Source: Glossina fuscipes
Taxonomy: Eukaryota; Arthropoda; Insecta; Diptera; Glossinidae
NCBI RefSeq assembly: GCF_014805625.2
Contig: NW_023998417.1
Span: 4,504,753 to 4,568,752 of the forward strand
Reading direction: 5' to 3'
Length of the DNA: 64,000 bases
In this document: piece after piece, positions 55,801 through 62,900 of the stretch
Layout of the letters: each line of letters starts with the position of its first letter
Numbering within the stretch: position 1 is the first letter of the stretch
The notes under the pieces: generated by a model
What the model saw: the letters and a program-made list of their open reading frames with translations, nothing else
The model's database searches: none
Told to the model about the DNA's origin: nothing
Translations under genes and position numbers: made by a program

Positions 55801-58800
55801 GAAAAATTGCACGCAAACATTTTTCCATTTCCATTTATTGTCATTTTACTTGTGTCAGTCGTCCATATGGAAAATTTTTATGTTTATTTATAAGAAATTA
55901 TTAGTTGTTTGTTATATATGGATTTTCTATTTGTACATATTATTGTTATTCTTGTTGCTATTGTTGTTGATGCTGCTGTCGTCTATTAAGATAAAACCAT
56001 AATTGTATGGATTTTCTTTTATTGCTTTGCAGATTCCTTAGCAATGACGGTTGATTTTCTTGGCCTGAACACCGGCCCCAACAACAACAGCGGCAACAAC
56101 AGTCAAACTCATACCAATGGCTGTAATAGTGCCCACAGCGGCCTTAGCTTAAGTAACAATATATTGGCGATAGGTGGCGGCGGAATCAACGCTAATGGTG
56201 GCAATGGCAACAACAGTAGCTGTAATGCCAGCTTGTCTGCCACTGCAACAATGGCTGCCGATTCGTTGGCCCACAACGCCAACACAATGACTACCAGTGC
56301 CGCTATAGCAGCAGCAGCAGCTGCTGCAGCAACCGCCTACATGCCACTAACACCCAGCTCAACACAATCTTCCATATCGCCAGGCACATCAACAGCTAAT
56401 TCTTATGACATGTTTCCGGTAAGTCTAACTAACTAAAGCCTCCAGTGATTCTTAATAAGTCGTTTAATTTTCATGCACCACTATTTGCACCATTATTTCT
56501 TTTTTATGAATATTAAAAGAAAAAAAAAAAAAAAAAAAAAAAATGAACAAAAAGGAAAAGAAAAGAAAAACCGGATAAATATTACGATTTTCTTCTTTCT
56601 GGCTATCATTTGCTTTATGTAAAACGCCCAAACACACACCGGGTACATTTTGTTTGCAATACAAAATGATTGTTGTGTGTTTGTTGCCTTAAAGTTGAAT
56701 TACATTTACAACAACACGATTGTTTTATATTTTCAATACTTTTTCTTTTATAAATCCAGCACTAAAAGAAATTTACTTGGAAAAAACATATTTTAGCTCT
56801 TGATTTTGGAAGCGAATAAAATTGTGATTACAAACTATGTAGAGGCTAACATATATTTTCTGAACAAATCTGCCTTATTAGACAGCCCGACATACTCGAT
56901 GCACTAAGTTAACATGATTTATTCTTATCAGTGTTTTTCATAACACATAAGATTACTGTGGCAGTTAAAATTTAATCATTGCGAAAGGGACCAAAAAAAA
57001 AAAAAGATTCACGTAGCGTTTAAATGAATTTTATTAAAAGAAATATTATATTGCCAGTCATGTCAGTGCCATAAAAACGCATTTATCACATTTTAGATAT
57101 GGAAATCTGGTTCCTTCAATTGCGCTAAAAACAACCTGTACTTCTTACAGTAGTAAATATTATTAAGAAACTTTAATTCAAAACCGTTGATGTATTCTCC
57201 CTAGAAATCTGCAGTTCATCACTGTGTTATAAAATAATTAGGATGGAAATCTTTGCTGCGACTACTGACGATGATGTTGATGTGCGTTCCGAAAACGCAT
57301 TTTCATGCAGCAACTTGTTTCAATGTATCTTAGTTTCGAACGAGCCAGACAAACGTAATCAGATTAAGAAATGCGATTGGAATTGACACGAAAACAATTA
57401 ATACCGTTCCTCGATTGATTAAATCTAACAACATCTGGTTATTATTCGAGCTGACGCTACTTGATCTGAGAGTCCTTAGTTTACTCATCGCCTAAGATGT
57501 TGAGCGATCTGAAAATACCGTAGTAAAGAAAACTCAACTATGAAAACAAATTGTGAGGAGAAAAACATTGGCTTCTCACGGAAGATGAATGGTTTTGTTT
57601 TTGGTCTTCTCCGAATATCTGTTTATCTTCTCGTTGATTTACCTGACATTTCGAATTCAATGCCCAGAACAATTTTACTTTAGTCGCTTTTACACGGGAA
57701 ATTTAAGTGTTAAAAAAATCGAATATTTCTTCTATGCCTTAAGAACGGAAGACATATCAGATTTATCTTTTCTTCTTGAATACATGATTTGGGGAGGTCC
57801 TAACTCTTTTGCAGTAGGCATTTGAACTGATTGCACCTATTCAAACGTCCGTCTCTCTGTCATTTTTGTAATGCTCCCGTATTAAAGAAATGAATTAAAA
57901 TGAAACTTGAACACATACCTGCTTTTAATGCAAATCTTTTTCCGTTTTCAAGAAATCCTTAGGTCCTGCAAAATAAAAAAAAAATATTTATAATAAGCAC
58001 AAAAATTTGTAACTTGTAAGAGATATTCATGTAAACTAGAGAATATGTGTTAATTGCATCTAAAAGGAATATGTTATCGATCGCCAAGTCGGCATATTTA
58101 CGATTAAAAATAACATATTTTAAAATCTCTTCATATTGATGCGTATTGATGGTGGCAGGAAAAAGTTTGCTTCAACAATAGAGGAAAATATATATCAATT
58201 TTTAATCGGGCAGCCAATGGGCTTTTGTTACATATGAGTTCCCTAACAAGAGGAGACAGTTATTGCCCAACGTATGGATGTATACGAAGTTCACATGAAG
58301 AATATAAAATTTCGAATGTCTGTAATATTAGATTAGTTAGATGTAAACAATTTTGTTTTGAATAAAAAATCTACTTTTAATTTTAAAATGATACTTGAAG
58401 AAAAATTTGGATTTTTAAAATCAATTTATGGCCCTGTTTAAATCTAAAATATCCATCTTATGAAGAAGGATGGAAAAACAGACGCTCTAGATACACTAAT
58501 GCGCTTTATGTCATATAGAACTGTACAATGGACGCACCGTTGCATACAACGGACGTGCCGACTTCGATAATTGGTATAGCAATGTAGAGGGCTGTAGTGA
58601 AGGATGCACCTTTTCGGGCAGTTTAGGCAGCCATCAATAGCCGGATGGCGTCACTAGAATATGTCGCTTTTGAAAAAGTTCTTTTGACTTTAGAAATTGG
58701 ACGAAGACTTGTAACAGCAAAATATTTGCAATGTTTATTTATTATGTGTCTTGTGTGAGGTGACGAGTATTTAAAATGCGCTTTGATGCGTAAATTGTAT

Positions 58801-59946
58801 ATTTTTCTTTATAATTTTTTTTTAGAATATTTTATTTTTAATATGAACACGCAACAACTACTAACTTTTTATTATTGTATCTCTTCTACTTTCTTCTTCT
58901 TATTCTTCTTCCTCGTCTCTTTTTCTCGTTCTTTATCTTCAATATTCACAATTCACAAAACTTTCTTATTTCTGTTATATGGCTGATATTGCTATTGGCA
59001 TTGGGTTTCGTTGGGTCTCGTTTTCAAATGCTTTGTTCTATATATATATATATAGTTTGATAATATTGCACCTTCACTACCACCACCATCACAACAACAA
59101 CAACAACAACAACNNNNNNNNNNACAACAACAACAACAACAACAACTATCATCACAACAACAACAACAACAACTACCACCACCAACAACAATACACAACA
59201 ATACACCACTTAAGGTATTTCCAAGAAACATCAGCTTCGATTGTTCTGCACCTTTATCGCCAAGTACGCCCACATCTCTTTATAATAACTCTTTTCAAAG
59301 TTCACCATTAGTCAGGTAATAATTATTGTTAATTGTGAAATTGTTGTTGTTGTACGTTTTGCTTTTTTTTTTTTCTCTTTCTGTTTTGATATTTTGTTCC
59401 AATATACTTTTCTTCTTTTTTTTTCTTCCCTTTTCATCATTTTTACACTTAACGTTTCCTTTTCATTGTTTTGTTTCTTTGCGTTAGTTTTCTTCCTTTC
59501 GTTTACCCCTTTCGCCTTTTCATTCAATTGTTTTTATTATTGTTCAATTGTTGTTGTCGTTGTAGTTATTTTCAATTTGTTTACTATTTGTAAGAAAACT
59601 TATTGCAATAAAAAAGAAAAAAAAAGAAAAAAAAAAAAAAAGAGATGAACTACGTTATGTCTATAATATTGCAGCGATAGCAGTAACTCATCATCAGGTA
59701 ATGGTCTACCATTAGAGTCAATATCGTTAGCCTTACAAAATGGTTACAATAACGGTATTAATTCAACCCGGTCAACATCACCGGAAAGCCAGAATAGCAA
59801 TCAATCAAATGAACATAGTCTCCTTGACATGATGGTGAGTGTGAAAGTGCAAAATATTGCGAGATTTCGCTATGTTTGCACGCGATTTGTATCTTTGCGT
59901 ATTTTCCTTTTAGAAATTCTTAAATATTGGCTGCAGTCAACAACAA

Positions 59947-59991
<45 letters not shown>

Positions 59992-62900
59992 CAACAAAAG
60001 CAGCAACAATTTCCGCCGATTCCAGCAAAAGTCAATACTACCCAGCAATATCAGTTGCAGCAATATTCACAGAAACAACAGCAATTATCCCAACAGCAAC
60101 AACAAAAGTTACAACGCGAACCATCGTATTTATTAGATACCGCCGATTTCGGGACATCCATGAATATAGGCACAAGTTCGCCGCGTTTGAATTTATTCGA
60201 TGATCATAATTTGGAGAACTTAGAGCCTTTAACGGCTTTTGACATGGAACTGACAAAATTGCAAACTTTAAACGCTGTAACGCTGTTACAAGCTCAACCT
60301 CAACAAGTACCCCTACTGCATAATTTACTACAAACGTACAATACTATCAATCAGGTAAAGGAGTGAAACAGAAAAAAAGTGCTATTGGAAGTCCGTCCAA
60401 TAAGAATAAAAAGAATGTCTTTACAGCTACAAAATTGGCAACAGCAACAACAGCAGCAGCAACAACAACAACAACAGCAACAGCTCCAGCAGCAGCAACA
60501 ACAACAACATCAAAGTCATCCCTTAACTAGTAATAACACTAACAGTAATAATCAATTGAGTTCTAATTTAAGTAGTCCGGGTAACAGCAACAATTTATCG
60601 GACGCGTATTTAGATCGTGTTGCAAAATTTTATCGCGGTTCGGCTGCATTCTGCGAGCCAACTTGCACTTGGAGTGGCCAATTACCGCCTCGTTCACATC
60701 GTCTATATCAATTCTCACCTAAACTTTTTCTAGGTGGCATCCCTTGGGATATAAGTGAACAATCGTTAATACAGATCTTTAAACCTTTCGGACAAATTAA
60801 GTGAGCACACACTATAAACCCCAATAACCGTAAGCGTTATTGCTTTCATTTCTCATTTATTATTTGCAGAGTTGAATGGCCAGGAAAAGAGCAACAGGCC
60901 GCTCAACCTAAGGGCTACGTTTACATAATATTCGAATCTGATAAACAAGTGAAGGCTTTACTATCCGCTTGTGCTGTCCAAGTTGATGACCAACAAAATG
61001 GTGGAATTTTCTATTTTAAAATTTCCTCACGACGTATTAAAGCTAAAGATGTAAGTTTGTGCAAGCGACGGCCATAATTATTATACATTCATATTACCTT
61101 AGCTAAACTAAATGGAAACGGTAATAGGCCAACAAAAAATTTATTTCTTCTTATTCTTTTACGTTGTAAGGTTGAAGTAATTCCATGGCTTATTGGCGAT
61201 TCCAATTATGTCAAGTCTACTTCTCAGAAATTGGATCCAACAAAAACAGTTTTTGTGGGTGCTTTACATGGCAAATTAACTGCCGAGGGTTTAGCCAAAA
61301 TTATGGACGATTTATTTGATGGCGTAGTATACGCAGGTAAGTATCATAAAAATTTTAACTTTTTGAAGAGTTTAGAGAAATTAATTGGTGGCAAAACTTA
61401 GTGGTTATGCCGAAGATCTTTATCATAGAAAACGTTGAAAGAACTTTGATTAAGCTAATGAATCTGATAAGAAAGAGATCTAATCTCACTTCTTCATTGT
61501 TGCGCCTATTTGTTGGCATTTCTGTTGCCGCAATTCTCAGCTTGCAAAAATTGAAATGGAAAAGTGATAAGAAGTAAGAATTTTCTCTTCAGATTTGAAT
61601 TTTTTGTTTTTATCTTTCTGCCCTCGCCTTTGAGTCTTTTGAGGCTAATAAATGCAGGTTTTTGACTCGCTTCTTGGCAGCAATCTAACAGATATCGGTG
61701 TCAAATTTCATGCCAATATTTGCAGCGGTTAGCGCAGCTTAAGCTTACTTAAGCTAGCCTTAGCGCGTATTCGACTTTTTTAAAAACCCGTAAGATATAA
61801 ATAAGAAAGTCTGACCATTTTTTTGATCGTATCACACAGTGTATAAAACTCGAAAAAAAAAAACATTTTTAAATTTCTATTCTAACATATTCCATCATTG
61901 TACCTATTACGAGTCCATTGTAGGACCATGTAATCTCGTCTAATGAAATCTCTTCTTAAAAAACGAATTTACTTAAAGAGAAGAGAATAAGACATTGAAA
62001 CCATAAGTTCTACATCCATACAAGATGAAATTCATTTTATTTTTTTATTATTTAATGACTGAAAACTTGTTAGGAATAATGCTTGTAAAGGGAACGAAAC
62101 ATTCAAGAGAAACTATGATGTACATAGTTGGCGAGGATAAGAGTGAAATAATGATCCCGGAATATTGTTATTTCATGTATTGCTATCTTTTGAAAAAATT
62201 CATAGAATTTTATTTCATGAATGTACATTCATTCATATAAATAATATTAAAAAAAAAAAAAAAACGTGAAAAATCATAATTTCAACTTAGGTTAAGTAGT
62301 CCAGAGTAGAGCTTCACATTCAACGGATATGTTTCCATATGGCATTTTATTTTTTTTATAAAATCCGTAGTTTATTGAAAAAGTGATATTTAAACCAATT
62401 AATGCCGTAAAAGCAATTCGAAGATAAAAAGTCCCATACTTTACAATGCTTTCATAATTCTATCCATACTTTATACATTTACCTAGAACTGCACATATAT
62501 ATAGAACATGCAACAAATCAACTATACTATGATTTACCAGAAAGTTGCATTAGCCCATTGCCAGTAGTTGATGTCGCATGATACCGTAATCAATCCATCA
62601 AAAAACGAGAAGACCTTTACCTACTTATTCCCCGTACATCTATTACTATTAAAAATGAATGAATGTCGACGTATAGGTAGAAATGCATTATTTACTTATA
62701 CTTAAAACATTATTATGTCTGGTGTTATTTTGATCGGACAACAAGTGCTTTTTTTAGATCATGTATTCAACTCCAAATACTTGGCTTACATCGATTTATT
62801 TTCCCAATTAATCAATTTTAAAAAATATTTTTATTACAAATTGTAGGAATCGATACTGATAAATACAAATATCCAATTGGTTCAGGACGTGTTACTTTTA

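Larger units (their letters stand above)
49098..56032 (+). other. orb intron between 49097 and 56033
   Basis: A 6.9-kb intron, AT-rich, with A34 at 49830-49863, poly(T) 52241-52258 and TA 52457-52478. It contains a repeat copy (about 50570-51205), and an orphan coding-like pair around 54400-54822. Otherwise no gene. Confidence 0.6.

Noticed and set aside
58979..59311. 110-codon plus frame with poly-N and matching minus frames with poly-C/poly-V
   Set aside because: They are other-frame readings of the CAA repeat in the orb exon; the spliced frame reads Q, L, P, S and fits both neighbours.
59927..60136. Polyserine frame overlapping the Q17 exon
   Set aside because: Third-frame reading of the CAG tract, no splice or start support.
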